Below are positions 43,406-53,856 of a stretch of 64,000 bases of DNA, piece after piece. The position numbers and the translations under genes were made by a program. This stretch comes from Marinoscillum pacificum (lineage in GTDB: Bacteria; Bacteroidota; Bacteroidia; Cytophagales; Cyclobacteriaceae): NCBI RefSeq assembly GCF_024714495.1, contig NZ_JAMZMJ010000002.1, positions 310,001-374,000 of the forward strand. Direction: 5' to 3'. The number at the start of each line of letters is the position of its first letter. Within the stretch, counting starts at the first letter, position 1. A model generated the notes under the pieces. That model saw only the letters and a list, made by a program, of their open reading frames with translations. It had not been told where the DNA came from and did no database searches.

Positions 43406-46400
43406 TTACATATTTCGTCGATACTGACCACCTACTTCAAACATGGCATTGGTGATCTGACCAAGTGAACAATACTTGGTTGTTTCCATCAATTGCTCAA
43501 AGGTATTGCCGTTGTTCAAAGCCACATCTTGAAGCAGCTTCAGCATGTTGTCACTGTGCTCTTCATTTCGATGATGCAACGCATTCAGATTGCTAATCTG
43601 AGCCTCTTTCTCTTCAGTAGTAGCTCTGATGACCTCATCCGGAATGATCGTAGGAGAACCTTTAGATGACAAGAAGGTGTTTACTCCAATGATTGGAAGC
43701 TCGCCATTATGTTTCTTGGTTTCGTAGTACAAGCTCTCTTCCTGAATCTTACCACGCTGATACATGCTTTCCATGGCACCAAGAACTCCGCCTCTTTCCG
43801 TGATTCTATCAAACTCCACCATCACGGCTTCTTCCACCAAATCTGTCAACTCCTCTGTAATGAATGAGCCTTGCATAGGGTTCTCATTTCTAGCTAAACC
43901 AAGTTCTTTATTGATAATCAACTGAATGGCCATTGCCCTTCTAACTGAGTGCTCAGTTGGTGTAGTGATAGCTTCATCATACGCGTTGGTATGCAAAGAA
44001 TTACAGTTGTCATAAATCGCGTAAAGCGCCTGCAACGTGGTGCGGATATCGTTGAAGTCAATCTCCTGAGCATGAAGCGATCTACCAGAAGTCTGGATAT
44101 GGTATTTCAGCATCTGCGAGCGACTATCTGCACCATATTTGATTTTCATGGCTTTCGCCCAAATTCTTCTAGCTACTCTACCAATCACTGCATATTCTGC
44201 ATCCACTCCATTGGAAAAGAAGAATGAAAGGTTTGGAGCAAACTTGTTGATGTCCATTCCTCGTGACAGGTAATATTCCACGAAAGTGAATCCGTTCGCC
44301 AGTGTAAAAGCCAACTGCGTAATCGGGTTAGCTCCAGCTTCTGCTATATGATAGCCAGAAATAGAAACCGAATAGAAATTCCTTACGATATTATCAATAA
44401 AGTACTGCTGCACATCCCCCATCAAACGCAGGGAAAATTCCGTTGAGAAAATGCAGGTATTTTGTGCCTGATCTTCTTTCAATATATCCGCCTGCACCGT
44501 ACCTCTAACTGTTGACAAGGTACGAGCTTTGATTTCACCGTAAACATCTGCAGGAAGTACATCATCACCTGTAACTCCCAGTAGCATCAAACCCAGTCCA
44601 TTATGACCTTGAGGCAATTCTGCATTGTATTGCGGTCTTGGACTACCTAATTGCTCATAGATCTTCTTGATCTTCTCTTCAACTTCAGCCTCCAGGCCAT
44701 TTTCCTTGATGTAAAGCTCACATTGCTGATCAATTGCGGCATTCATAAAGAACGCTGCTATGGTTGCAGCAGGACCATTGATGGTCATGGAAACAGATGT
44801 CGTAGGCTCGCATAAGTTAAAGCCCGAGTAGAGCTTTTTCGCATCATCTAAACAACAGATGCTCACTCCTGAATTACCGATCTTTCCATAAATATCCGGA
44901 CGGTGATCCGGGTCTTCGCCATAGAGTGTTACCGAATCAAATGCGGTAGACAATCTCGCCGCTGGCAAACCATGCGAGACGTAGTGGAATCGCTTGTTGG
45001 TACGCTCAGGACCACCCTCTCCAGCAAACATTCGGGTTGGGTCTTCACCTTTTCTCTTGAATGGGAACACACCAGAGGTATATGGAAACTCTCCTGGTAC
45101 ATTTTCCTGAAGACTCCACTTCAACACATCTCCCCAGCCTTCATATTTTGGCAAACTCACTTTTGGCACCATAGAGTGCGACAAAGTTTCTGTCTTGGTC
45201 TCTACCTCGATTTTCTTTCCTCTTACTTCATAAGTGAACGTATCGCCTTCGTAGTTCGCCTTCTTGGTATCCCACTCTTCGAGCAGTTTCTTATTGTGCG
45301 GATCAAGATCCAACTCCAACTGTACCTTAGCTTCTTCTATCGCTTTGATGGCTTCCGATTTGTCCATCGCTTTCATCACTTCCAGTGACTTATCCAGGCC
45401 ATAGAGTTTTTGAGCCAATTCTCGCTGTTTCTCAACAGTCTCATTGTAATCACGGATCGTTTCAGAAATCTCCGACAGGTATCTCGTGCGCTTCGGAGGA
45501 ATGATGTAGATCTTCTCCGACATCTCCTTTGTTGATTTGAAGTTGGATTTCAAATCAGCTCCTGTTTTTTCTGCCAGTTGATCCATAATCGCTTTGTACA
45601 GCTGATTCATACCCGGATCATTGAACTGACTCGCGATCGTACCATAGACAGGAAGTTCCTCATCTTTGGTTTCCCAAAGTCCGTGATTACGCTTGTATTG
45701 TTTCTTCACATCACGCAGCGCATCTAGAGCCCCGCGCTTGTCAAACTTGTTCAATGCTATGACATCTGCAAAGTCAAGCATATCAATTTTCTCTAGCTGA
45801 GTAGCAGCACCGTATTCAGGAGTCATCACATAAAGTGACAAATCAGAATGGTCTGTAATCTCCGTATCTGACTGACCAATACCAGAAGTCTCCAGAATGA
45901 TCAAATCAAATCCAGCCGCTTTGGTGATGTCTACAGCATCTTTCACATATTTGGACAAAGCCAAATTACTCTGTCTTGTCGCTAAAGAACGCATGTATAC
46001 ACGATCTGAAAAAATAGAGTTCATTCGAATTCTATCTCCCAACAGTGCTCCTCCTGTTTTACGCTTGGATGGATCTACAGAGATCACTGCAATTTTCTTA
46101 GCTTCAAAATCTAGCAAGAACCTTCTTACCAATTCATCAACCAATGAAGATTTACCAGCTCCACCTGTTCCTGTGATTCCTAAAACCGGAGCTACTTTTT
46201 TGGATTCGATCGTTTTACGGATCTCTTCCAACATTCCTTTATTTTCTTCAGGATAATTCTCTGCTGCAGAGATCACTCGTGCTATATCTCCTGCAACCTG
46301 CTTATCCAATTTCTTAACTTGTCCATTAAGATTCTGTCCAACAGCAAAATCAGCTCCTTTTACCAGGTCATTGATCATTCCCTGCAATCCCATCTCACGT

Positions 46401-46783
46401 CCATCATCCGGACTGTAGATACGAGCAATACCGTAAGCATGTAGTTCATCAATCTCCTCAGGAAGAATAGTACCTCCTCCTCCACCATAGATGCGAATTT
46501 GCTCTGCACCGCGCTCTTTCAACAAGTCATACATGTACTTGAAGTACTCTACGTGACCTCCCTGATAGGATGTGATCGCAATGGCTTGTGCATCTTCTTG
46601 AACAGCACAATCTACAATTTCCTGTACGGAACGATTATGACCCAAATGAATCACTTCACAGCCTGTAGACTGAATGATTCGACGCATGATATTGATTGCT
46701 GCATCATGTCCATCAAAAAGGGAAGCTGCAGTGACTATGCGGATATGATTCGTTGGTTTGTAAGGGGCAATGCTTTGAGACAT
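43406..46783 (-). CDS. icmF: Fused isobutyryl-CoA mutase (IcmF)
   Basis: 1125 residues from the ATG at 46783 ([10 protein letters not shown]); the longer ORF start at 46843 lies upstream of a TATTTTTG -7 box. Residues about 15-150 bind cobalamin (SLFDGHDAA with cobalt-ligand His26, [14 protein letters not shown]). Residues about 200-420 are the MeaI-like G-protein chaperone ([13 protein letters not shown], Walker A Lys211). The rest is the mutase barrel; [12 protein letters not shown] and [16 protein letters not shown] are the IcmF-type active-site stretch. It interconverts isobutyryl-CoA and n-butyryl-CoA with B12, and some members act on pivalyl- or isovaleryl-CoA. Probably branched-chain acyl degradation. 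Confidence 0.93.
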   Translation of the reverse strand: MSQSIAPYKPTNHIRIVTAASLFDGHDAAINIMRRIIQSTGCEVIHLGHNRSVQEIVDCAVQEDAQAIAITSYQGGHVEYFKYMYDLLKERGAEQIRIYGGGGGTILPEEIDELHAYGIARIYSPDDGREMGLQGMINDLVKGADFAVGQNLNGQVKKLDKQVAGDIARVISAAENYPEENKGMLEEIRKTIESKKVAPVLGITGTGGAGKSSLVDELVRRFLLDFEAKKIAVISVDPSKRKTGGALLGDRIRMNSIFSDRVYMRSLATRQSNLALSKYVKDAVDITKAAGFDLIILETSGIGQSDTEITDHSDLSLYVMTPEYGAATQLEKIDMLDFADVIALNKFDKRGALDALRDVKKQYKRNHGLWETKDEELPVYGTIASQFNDPGMNQLYKAIMDQLAEKTGADLKSNFKSTKEMSEKIYIIPPKRTRYLSEISETIRDYNETVEKQRELAQKLYGLDKSLEVMKAMDKSEAIKAIEEAKVQLELDLDPHNKKLLEEWDTKKANYEGDTFTYEVRGKKIEVETKTETLSHSMVPKVSLPKYEGWGDVLKWSLQENVPGEFPYTSGVFPFKRKGEDPTRMFAGEGGPERTNKRFHYVSHGLPAARLSTAFDSVTLYGEDPDHRPDIYGKIGNSGVSICCLDDAKKLYSGFNLCEPTTSVSMTINGPAATIAAFFMNAAIDQQCELYIKENGLEAEVEEKIKKIYEQLGSPRPQYNAELPQGHNGLGLMLLGVTGDDVLPADVYGEIKARTLSTVRGTVQADILKEDQAQNTCIFSTEFSLRLMGDVQQYFIDNIVRNFYSVSISGYHIAEAGANPITQLAFTLANGFTFVEYYLSRGMDINKFAPNLSFFFSNGVDAEYAVIGRVARRIWAKAMKIKYGADSRSQMLKYHIQTSGRSLHAQEIDFNDIRTTLQALYAIYDNCNSLHTNAYDEAITTPTEHSVRRAMAIQLIINKELGLARNENPMQGSFITEELTDLVEEAVMVEFDRITERGGVLGAMESMYQRGKIQEESLYYETKKHNGELPIIGVNTFLSSKGSPTIIPDEVIRATTEEKEAQISNLNALHHRNEEHSDNMLKLLQDVALNNGNTFEQLMETTKYCSLGQITNAMFEVGGQYRRNM

Positions 46784-46830
46784 AAGTGATGTTTTATGTT
46801 TTGGGGTTTTATGTTGATTTTGGGTAACCA

Positions 46831-46838
46831 CAAAAATA
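46831..46838 (-). promoter_or_regulatory. -7 element of icmF
   Basis: TATTTTTG on the minus strand fits TAnnTTTG, 48 bases before the chosen start. No matching -33 TTG was seen. Confidence 0.35.
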
Positions 46839-47035
46839 AGCAAAACAGCACTGCTATTGTTCTGATTTTGTGGGATTAAGAATTTAACAAATTTTCTAAG
46901 GCCGGTTAATTAAAGTTAATTAGGACTCTTCCATTAGCAAGAAGATTACTAAAATCTGATATTGCATCATTATTTAATGTCTAATAACGTATTGACATAC
47001 AATCTTTAATTGCTATGCCATTTAATTAACTACTT

Positions 47036-47596
47036 ATGAAAACTTATCACACTCTTACCTTGCTTGCAGCACTGTTGTGCTCCACAATGGCTTTCGGTCA
47101 AACTGAAAAAGGTTCTCTCTATTTAGGTGGAGGATCTAATTTATCAATGGGGGTTACTAACCCTCAAAACCAGTCCTGGAAATACTTTAACATCGCACCA
47201 TCCGCTGAGTATTTCATTTTAAAAAACTTCTCAATTGGCACAGACTTACCTTATTCGTTTAGTGTTTCTAGACCAGATGGACAAAAACATTCCTTTCATA
47301 CATTTGGTCTATCTCCATATGTGAAGTATTACTTTGGAGAATCTGCATTTAAACCTTTCGTTGGAGTGAAGTATGAATTCGAATCTCAATTTTCAAAATC
47401 ACAGATAAATGGAGAACTATATAAAAATACATCCAGCACCTCAATCCTTAATTTTGGCGGTGGTTTTGCTTACTTCATCAACGACAAATTTGCTGTAAAC
47501 TTTGATGTTGGTTATGGCATTTTCCAACCATTCAATGGTAGTTCCTTTAATAATTCATTAAGAAGTAAAGCCGGTTTCATGATACGATTAAAATAA
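47036..47596 (+). CDS. Outer-membrane beta-barrel protein
   Basis: 186 residues. SPI signal (ends MAFGQ); mature part made of amphipathic strands ending in Phe/Tyr (AEYFILKNFSIGTDLPYSF, FGLSPYVKYYFGESAFKPFVG) and a C-terminal GFMIRLK. An 8-stranded OmpX/OmpW-like barrel is likely. Tandem paralogue of the next gene, separated by a terminator; each seems separately expressed. Function unknown. Confidence 0.8.
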   Translation: MKTYHTLTLLAALLCSTMAFGQTEKGSLYLGGGSNLSMGVTNPQNQSWKYFNIAPSAEYFILKNFSIGTDLPYSFSVSRPDGQKHSFHTFGLSPYVKYYFGESAFKPFVGVKYEFESQFSKSQINGELYKNTSSTSILNFGGGFAYFINDKFAVNFDVGYGIFQPFNGSSFNNSLRSKAGFMIRLK

Positions 47597-47602
47597 TCAC
47601 TG

Positions 47603-47628
47603 AGCCCTGGTAACAACAGGGCTTTTTA
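47603..47628 (+). terminator. Rho-independent terminator
   Basis: AGCCCTG (47603-47609) and CAGGGCT (47617-47623), then TTTTA. Confidence 0.85.
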
Positions 47629-47730
47629 TCCTCATTCATTACAAGTTTACCAATTGAGACGAACATTAACTTCATAAGTAACGTTAGAGTCTATTGATTA
47701 ATTAATATCCAATCAAAAACTTAACTTATT

Positions 47731-48279
47731 ATGAAAATTCACCACACACTAACTGTGCTCATAGCCTTACTATGCTCCACCATTTCTTATGGCCAAACGG
47801 AGAAGGGCTCCATTTTTGTTGGAGGAGACTCATTCCTAGGAATGGGATTCAGTTCTGATTATAATAGTTTCAGCATTTCTCCCGGAGCGCACTATTTTAT
47901 CATTAACAATCTCTCATTGGGACTTTCCATTCCTTATTCTTTCAGTCACTCAGAAACCGAGACTAGTGAATTCACCTCCAATTCCATAGGCCTTGCCCCA
48001 TCAATAAGGTACTATTTTGGTGAAACAGCCTTAAAACCCTATATCGGTGTAGAATACGGCTTTTACTCTTATTCCAATAAGGTGAAAACTGACTTAGTAA
48101 ATGATAAATACAATGAAAACCAATCAAACCTTACACCAGGTGCTGGACTCGCATACTTCTTCAACGATAAATTTGCCGTTAATTTCGAATTAGGCTACCA
48201 TTTTTACAAACCATTCGATGGCAATTCAGACAACAATGCATTGAGAGGCCGTGGGGGTTTTATCATTAAACTAAAGTAA
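47731..48279 (+). CDS. Outer-membrane beta-barrel protein (tandem paralogue)
   Basis: 182 residues, same signal and barrel plan as the preceding gene (LCSTISYGQTEKGSIFVGG versus LCSTMAFGQTEKGSLYLGG; both end in GGFIIKLK or GFMIRLK). The pair arose by tandem duplication and has since diverged in the loops. Hairpin AGTGCCCTGAA/TTCAGGGCACT (48286-48312) follows without a T run. Confidence 0.8.
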   Translation: MKIHHTLTVLIALLCSTISYGQTEKGSIFVGGDSFLGMGFSSDYNSFSISPGAHYFIINNLSLGLSIPYSFSHSETETSEFTSNSIGLAPSIRYYFGETALKPYIGVEYGFYSYSNKVKTDLVNDKYNENQSNLTPGAGLAYFFNDKFAVNFELGYHFYKPFDGNSDNNALRGRGGFIIKLK

Positions 48280-48312
48280 AAACCAAGTGCCCTGAAATTG
48301 ATTCAGGGCACT

Positions 48313-48660
48313 ACCTATCAGTTTACCAGCCCTTCTTATTTAAAAATACATTAGCCAAATAAAACCTCAGCACTGGTTGATTTAGTTCATGAATATCATG
48401 TGAAACCATCAATGATGAAACTGTGAAAAGTTCAGAAAATCTATCTGAAGCATTTACACATACGTGAAAAGAGATGTGTAAAAAACTAGTCGATGTTTGG
48501 ACAACTTTGCATGTTGCCCATTAACTACTTAAGAGTGTACTACTCCACACAACACAAAGAGCCTTAAGACACTTTTTTTTGTGATTCTGAAAATGCAGAA
48601 TTGATGATTTGGCCAAAATTCTCATTATCTTAAGATACCTAAAACCATTCACCGACTAAA
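48313..48660. other. Intergenic region, no gene seen
   Basis: 348 bases after the barrel hairpin. A TTTGGACAACTTTGC stretch near 48494 might be a weak promoter for the 48661 gene. No repeat or ORF is convincing. Confidence 0.5.
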
Positions 48661-49023
48661 ATGGCACTTTCCACCTTACTTCATAATGGACGCAAGATCA
48701 TCTATGCAGATTATTCTGATTGCAATGGCAAAGAGGAGATGATGCAACTAGCACGAGAGCTAACGAGCTTTCTACTGGAACAATCAGAAAAAGAAGTACT
48801 CGTCTTATTCGATTACACAGACACTTATTTAAGCTCGGAGTTCATGAAAGTAGTGAAAGAAGAACGTGAAAAATTCTACAAGCAAAAAACAGCTAAAGGA
48901 GCTGCACTAGGAGTTACTGGCATTAAAAAAGTACTCCTGAAAGGATACAATGCATTGAGTAGAGGAGCAGGCATTCAAATGTTTGACACGAAATTGGAAG
49001 CGCTCAATTACCTAACCAAATGA
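48661..49023 (+). CDS. Small cytoplasmic protein, possibly STAS/SpoIIAA-like
   Basis: 120 residues, no signal. Alternating strands and helices (KEVLVLFDYTDTYLSSEFMKVV, AKGAALGVTGIKKVLLKGYN) give an alpha/beta pattern like SpoIIAA/STAS folds, but this is a weak structural guess with no motif to confirm it. Starts at an ATG directly after CCGACTAAA. Stands alone; the convergent neighbour is DUF983. Confidence 0.6.
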   Translation: MALSTLLHNGRKIIYADYSDCNGKEEMMQLARELTSFLLEQSEKEVLVLFDYTDTYLSSEFMKVVKEEREKFYKQKTAKGAALGVTGIKKVLLKGYNALSRGAGIQMFDTKLEALNYLTK

Positions 49024-49073
49024 CTTAGCGTTAAAAGGTTATTCATACAGCATCCAACACTGATCAACAACAA

Positions 49074-49412
49074 TTACACAAAATACATCCAAATCAATCT
49101 GGACATTCTGAAATTGAAGGTCCAAAACAATACAATGACTAAAACCAGCGGATAAACCATTTGCTCTAATGAATAGTCAAATACCAAACCCAGCAAAACG
49201 GTCACGAGCATCTCAGCTATACACAAAGCATAACTCACATACATTGCACCAGTAAAATATCCAGGCTCTTTTTCGAATCGATAATTACATACCTCACATT
49301 GCTCCCTCATCTTAGGAACTTTAAATAACAGGACATTCCCTTTAGACTCATACACATCCCCATCACCACACGATGGACACTTTTCTTTCCAGAGTTTTGT
49401 TATTAATTTCAT
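49074..49412 (-). CDS. DUF983 family membrane protein
   Basis: 112 residues. An N-terminal zinc-ribbon (KCPSCGDGDVY and QCEVCNYRF, four Cys) precedes GYFTGAMYVSYAL and two transmembrane helices; the arrangement is that of DUF983. Function unknown, but family members are found near cytochrome oxidase or cell-envelope genes in other bacteria. The gene ends at a WMYFV hydrophobic tail. Confidence 0.85.
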   Translation of the reverse strand: MKLITKLWKEKCPSCGDGDVYESKGNVLLFKVPKMREQCEVCNYRFEKEPGYFTGAMYVSYALCIAEMLVTVLLGLVFDYSLEQMVYPLVLVIVLFWTFNFRMSRLIWMYFV

Positions 49413-49509
49413 TTCAATCCATTAAAACTGCCCCACAAAGTTAGATTAGCATGTAAATGATTTACTTACACTTAAGTTTCCAATATTTATACAAAAAGGA
49501 CATTACACG

Positions 49510-50400
49510 TTGAAATCAATTAGCATTCTAGATATTAATTCCTTTAAAGATTTAGAGGCCGATAGCTTTTACTGTAATGTGTTTAGCCAACACGTAAAAG
49601 CACATCACAAGGCAATTACAATCCCCCACAAACACAACTTCTATCTATGCGTACTATTTACTCATGGCTCGGGGACACATGAAATAGACTTCAACACCTA
49701 TAAAATAAAACCGGGAAAAGTATTCTTCTTAAAACCTGGCCAAACACATCATTGGGTACTATCAGAAGACATAGAAGGATATATTCTATTTCATTCGTTC
49801 GATTTTTACAACCTTGAATTCACCACACAATCAATCAGTGATTTTCCTTTCTATTTTTCCAATCACAGCAGTCCCACACTTCATCTCAACCCAATAGAGT
49901 CTTCAGGAATTGAATCACTTTTCAAAGAAATACTCTGCGAGAATTATCAAAGAGAGCGATATAAAAAACAAAAAATCAACCATCTTCTTGGGATCCTTTA
50001 CATAGAACTGAGTCGGTTCTATTTGGCAAAATCAGATCAGAAGACAGCAAATGCATCAAAAAACAACTACTACCTTCATCAATTAGAAAGCCACCTGGAA
50101 AATAATTTCAGTCGAATAAAATCTCCCGCTGCATATGCCGACTTATTAAACATCTCAGTAAGACATCTAAATCGGATTACTCAAGAATTAATAGGAAAAA
50201 GCACCACACAAGTGATTAATGAACGCATCATATTGGAAGCCAAAAGGATTCTCTTGTATAAGGAAATCCCTTTAAAAGATGTCAGTTTTCAATTAGGGTT
50301 TGAAGAGTATTCTTACTTCTCAAGAGTATTTAAGCAATACACCGGGACAACTCCCAAAGAATTCAGGAATAGCTATTTAAACAAGGATTCAAACAATTGA
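49510..50400 (+). CDS. AraC-family transcriptional regulator
   Basis: 296 residues from a TTG preceded by AAAAAGGA (49493-49500), an SD-like sequence at suitable distance that supports this unusual start. The N-terminal ~100 residues are an AraC-type cupin (IPHKHNFYLCVLFTHGSGTHEID, FFLKPGQTHHW). The last ~100 residues carry two helix-turn-helix motifs (YADLLNISVRHLNRITQEL and DVSFQLGFEEYSYFSRVFKQ). It should bind an unknown small ligand. It abuts the convergent ZIP gene end to end. Confidence 0.9.
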   Translation: MKSISILDINSFKDLEADSFYCNVFSQHVKAHHKAITIPHKHNFYLCVLFTHGSGTHEIDFNTYKIKPGKVFFLKPGQTHHWVLSEDIEGYILFHSFDFYNLEFTTQSISDFPFYFSNHSSPTLHLNPIESSGIESLFKEILCENYQRERYKKQKINHLLGILYIELSRFYLAKSDQKTANASKNNYYLHQLESHLENNFSRIKSPAAYADLLNISVRHLNRITQELIGKSTTQVINERIILEAKRILLYKEIPLKDVSFQLGFEEYSYFSRVFKQYTGTTPKEFRNSYLNKDSNN

Positions 50401-51126
50401 TCAAATTACTTTCTCACCTATCATGCCTACCAAGAAACCGGCAGTAGCTCCTAATGAAGGCACAAAGCTTTCTTTCATTTTACTCGCTGGAGCAATATCC
50501 TGAAAGATCAAATACAGAATACCTCCACTCGCAAAAACCATTAAGCATGCTGTGACATCAGGGTATTCCGAAAGGAAAAAATACCCTAACAGCGCTCCTA
50601 TCACACCAGAAAAACTTAGAAAAGAGAAGATCACCAAAGTCTTTTTCACACTAAACCCACTCAAAACCATATCTCTAAATGAGTTGAAGGCCTCAGGTAA
50701 ATTTTGCAACCCAATAAAAACGGCAAGTAAAGTTCCAGTACTTTTATCTGTAGCGAAAATGGATCCCAATGCAATGGACTCAGGAATAAAATCCATCAGC
50801 ATAGCCAACAATGTAGCCATTTGCCCTCCCTTTTTCGCCAACCACCTATCTATCAAAAAGAACAACACAGCACCAGCAACAAAACAGAGAATCATAGGCC
50901 AAAGTGTAAGCAACTCCAACCCTTTAGGCACTAACACCAACCCTACAGCAGACAGAATAATTCCTCCACCGAAAGCCATCATAGTATGGGTGATTTCATA
51001 CTTAACCGGAGATTCTTCAGCATGATGATTGAATGCATTAGCCAACACACCTCCAATCAAGACCGTAACCCCTGCAAATAAAGAATACCATAGTATTTCT
51101 AATAACATAAGAAGCAAGATAGGCAA
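50401..51126 (-). CDS. ZIP-family metal transporter
   Basis: 241 residues with about eight transmembrane helices. Helix 4 and 5 metal-site motifs are present in altered form: MDFIPESIALGS and LQNLPEAFNSF (family usually HNxPEG and HExPHE). A short His pair (NHHAEES) lies in the first loop. ZIP proteins import Zn, Fe or Mn; the specificity is open because of the Asp/Gln substitutions at ligand positions. The ATG at 51126 is used; 51108 is an alternative. Convergent with the AraC gene. Confidence 0.88.
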   Translation of the reverse strand: MPILLLMLLEILWYSLFAGVTVLIGGVLANAFNHHAEESPVKYEITHTMMAFGGGIILSAVGLVLVPKGLELLTLWPMILCFVAGAVLFFLIDRWLAKKGGQMATLLAMLMDFIPESIALGSIFATDKSTGTLLAVFIGLQNLPEAFNSFRDMVLSGFSVKKTLVIFSFLSFSGVIGALLGYFFLSEYPDVTACLMVFASGGILYLIFQDIAPASKMKESFVPSLGATAGFLVGMIGEKVI

Positions 51127-51222
51127 TCATAACACCTGACTCAAAAACAACTCATTACCTGAACAAAATGCTCTAATTAAAACTCATCAAAAAGAGCGAA
51201 ACCGGATTAATTAATTATCAGT

Positions 51223-51343
51223 ATGCTCATTTTTTGAGCATTACTATATTTTATAGATTTATTTAAAGCTAATTATAACCTTATTTTATATTTAACCGTA
51301 TAATCGTATACACAGATATTATTTATGCTATTTTTTTGAGCAT
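51223..51343. repeat. Two related AT-rich hairpins upstream of the SPFH gene
   Basis: ATGCTCA/TGAGCAT (51223-51241) and ATGCT/AGCAT (51325-51343), both with a T-rich loop reading TTTTTTGAGCATT, about 100 bases apart, in a strongly AT-rich 290-base region. Possible operator pair or tandem terminators. Confidence 0.4.
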
Positions 51344-51419
51344 TCGCTTTAACCACTCAATCAATAGCCCATAATTAATACACTGACATACATTTTAATA
51401 ACCTATTAACGACTTAACT

Positions 51420-52742
51420 ATGCTAACATTCTTTGGAATAATCGCCCTATTGGCGGGAATTTTGATTTTTATAATTGCCCGAATTGACATCTCCATTCCA
51501 GCACTTGCCTGGATGAAAAAATTCAAACGAACACAGGGATTAATAATCATGCTTCTGGGAATCGTCCTAATGCTTATGAACTCACTGTTCTTCTTTGCAG
51601 ATAGAGGCTTTAACTATCTACTCGTATATCCGACTGGACAAATGAGTGCGGTAATGGAGCAAGGGATCAAATGGAGAGGTTTTGCCAAAATAGACAAATG
51701 GGAAAAATACATTGACGTCAAAGTAGTGGGACAAAACATTGAAATCGATGAATCTGAAGTAAGTGGCGTGATGAAGCCTATTCCCCTTCGATTTATTGAT
51801 CAGGTGACCGCTGCAGGATATGTATCTACTCGTTTTGAGCTACCTCGCGATGAAGAAAGCTTCATCAGTCTTGCCGTGAAATTCAGAACAATGAGCAACC
51901 TGGTAAACAATACGATTGTGCCAACTGTAAAAGAACAACTAATCAACACAGCGTACATGTTTGCCGCACAAGATTACATCTCTGGTGAAGCTCAGAGTTT
52001 CCGTCAGGCATTTGAAGAGCAACTGAAAGGTGGAGCTTATGCCGTTGAGAAAATCGAAAAGAGAGATACGGTTTTCACAGCGATCAAGCAAGATGAAACA
52101 GATCGTGGGATCAAGGAAATCAAGACTTCTTACGAAGTGAAGAAAATACTTGACAATGGTATTCCGAAGCGAATTCAACATGAATTAAGTGAGAACAACA
52201 TCATCGTGTCTCAAGTAATTGTGGACAATATCGAACTGGAAGCCACCTTCAAGCAACGACTTGAAGCTCAGAGAGATGAATCAGCAAAAAGACAACTGGA
52301 GCAACAAAAAGTGGAAACCGCTAAAGACGCACAGCAACGTATCATCGCTGAGGGTGAAAGAGACAAAGCCGCAGAACGTGTAGCGCAGGAGAAAGAGCAA
52401 GTAAAAGCCTTGATCGCCATTGAGACGAAGCTAAAGCAAGAGGAAACAAACAAGAAGCTTGCTGCCATCGCTCTGGAAACAGAAAGACTGAATGCGCAAC
52501 GCAAAAAGGTACAAGCTGATGCTGATGCCTATGAGATTGCGAAGAAAGTAACTGCCGGTATCACCCCTGAAGTGAAGTTGAAAATGGAGCTTGACAGAGA
52601 TGTGAAAGTAGCCGCGGAGATCGCTAAGATCAAATTCCCTGAAACGATGATTATGGGAGGTGATGACAAAAGCGGAACCCCACTAGAAAGCTTGATAGGT
52701 GCTGCAATGGCCAAACAACTGCAAACATCTAAAGGCAACTAA
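51420..52742 (+). CDS. SPFH/Band 7 (flotillin-like) membrane protein
   Basis: 440 residues. Two N-terminal membrane segments (1-20 and 40-62), then an SPFH domain (about 70-260: YVSTRFELPRDEESF region, EQLKGGAYAVEKIEKRDTV) and a long Ala/Glu/Lys coiled coil (residues about 285-390, KAAERVAQEKEQVKAL). Flotillin-like proteins oligomerise in membrane microdomains and scaffold other proteins. Own terminator downstream. Single-gene unit here, without the NfeD partner often found beside it. Confidence 0.88.
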   Translation: MLTFFGIIALLAGILIFIIARIDISIPALAWMKKFKRTQGLIIMLLGIVLMLMNSLFFFADRGFNYLLVYPTGQMSAVMEQGIKWRGFAKIDKWEKYIDVKVVGQNIEIDESEVSGVMKPIPLRFIDQVTAAGYVSTRFELPRDEESFISLAVKFRTMSNLVNNTIVPTVKEQLINTAYMFAAQDYISGEAQSFRQAFEEQLKGGAYAVEKIEKRDTVFTAIKQDETDRGIKEIKTSYEVKKILDNGIPKRIQHELSENNIIVSQVIVDNIELEATFKQRLEAQRDESAKRQLEQQKVETAKDAQQRIIAEGERDKAAERVAQEKEQVKALIAIETKLKQEETNKKLAAIALETERLNAQRKKVQADADAYEIAKKVTAGITPEVKLKMELDRDVKVAAEIAKIKFPETMIMGGDDKSGTPLESLIGAAMAKQLQTSKGN

Positions 52743-52787
52743 TTAAACCTCTAACCTAACCTTCGCCGTTCGGCCGATTAACTAGAT

Positions 52788-52816
52788 GGCCCTGATATTT
52801 CTGTCAGGGCCTTTCC
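52788..52816. terminator. Terminator between SPFH and aldo/keto reductase genes
   Basis: GGCCCTGA (52788-52795) and TCAGGGCC (52804-52811), then TTTCC; may serve both convergent genes. Confidence 0.75.
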
Positions 52817-52819
52817 TTA

Positions 52820-53770
52820 TTATTCAGACTCCCAAAGATCTTCTAAACTGTATGGCGATCCTTCCACCACCCAAATAGAACCATCAATGAACCTGAAGCC
52901 TGATTGAATTCCATTGATATGTTCTAATTCTTGAGTCGTCAACTCCAAACTAGCTGCAGCCAAATTTTCTGCAATTCGCTTTTCATTGGTTGACTTTGGA
53001 ATCACAGCTATTCCACGATTTATAGACCAACTAATCAATACTTGTGCCGGAGTGGCATTATGACTTTCCGCAATTTTTTCAATTATAGGCTGCTCCAAAA
53101 GAATTGGCTCATCATCTGATTTAGCTCTTGCTGGTCGATCCATAGAGCCCAGAGGAGAATAAGCAGTCATATGAATTCCTTTGGATTTGCAATAATCAGC
53201 CAACTTTTGCTGAGGCAATAATGGATGCATTTCTACCTGGTTCATTTCAGGAAACTCGATTTTACCTAGAAGCTCCAGGTTAGCAATATGAAAATTACTT
53301 ACACCCATATGTTTAGCTAATCCAGCTTCTTTTTGAACAAGCATCGCTTCCCAAGTTTCCTCCAATGGAACTTCCTCAAGTGTAAGAAAATCATCCCCTT
53401 TGAATGGGAAACCAGCACTTTCTTTCACAGCAATTGGCCAGTGCATCAAATACAGGTCCAGATAATCTAATTGTAAATCAGAAAGTGTTTTTTCCAGTGC
53501 AGGCTGGACTGCCTCCTTTTTATGTGCAGAGTTCCAAAGCTTGGATGTCACCCACAAATCTTCTCTTTTTATATCCCCAGCTTTGAATGCATCCCGAAAG
53601 GCTTCACCTATTTCAGCCTCATTTCCATAGACCGCTGCACAATCGATATGGCGATAACCAACTTCTATTGCTTTTCTTACTGCATTGTAAACCAAGCCTT
53701 TATCTGACTTCCAGGTACCTAAACCAAGAATTGCCATTTTATCTTTATTCCTGAATGTGATATCTTTCAT
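52820..53770 (-). CDS. Aldo/keto reductase
   Basis: 316 residues from MKDITFRNKDKM (53770); an in-frame ATG four codons upstream (53782) is also possible. NADPH-dependent aldehyde/ketone reductase of the AKR (alpha/beta)8 barrel type with the catalytic tetrad Asp43, Tyr48, Lys77 and His110 (HIDCAAVYGNE, VTSKLWN, LMHWPI). Cofactor-binding residues near IPKSTNEKRI. Substrate unknown. Ends by a terminator shared with the SPFH gene. Confidence 0.92.
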   Translation of the reverse strand: MKDITFRNKDKMAILGLGTWKSDKGLVYNAVRKAIEVGYRHIDCAAVYGNEAEIGEAFRDAFKAGDIKREDLWVTSKLWNSAHKKEAVQPALEKTLSDLQLDYLDLYLMHWPIAVKESAGFPFKGDDFLTLEEVPLEETWEAMLVQKEAGLAKHMGVSNFHIANLELLGKIEFPEMNQVEMHPLLPQQKLADYCKSKGIHMTAYSPLGSMDRPARAKSDDEPILLEQPIIEKIAESHNATPAQVLISWSINRGIAVIPKSTNEKRIAENLAAASLELTTQELEHINGIQSGFRFIDGSIWVVEGSPYSLEDLWESE

Positions 53771-53856
53771 CCTATAATTCATTTTTAATTGTAATTTAGT
53801 AACCAGTCCCGCCCATTAACGTTTCGAAAAAACTCTATAAACTTAGGCAATAAGTT

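Noticed and set aside
46784-46843. 20-codon N-terminal extension of IcmF
   Set aside because: A -7 promoter box lies inside it and the family starts near MSQSI.
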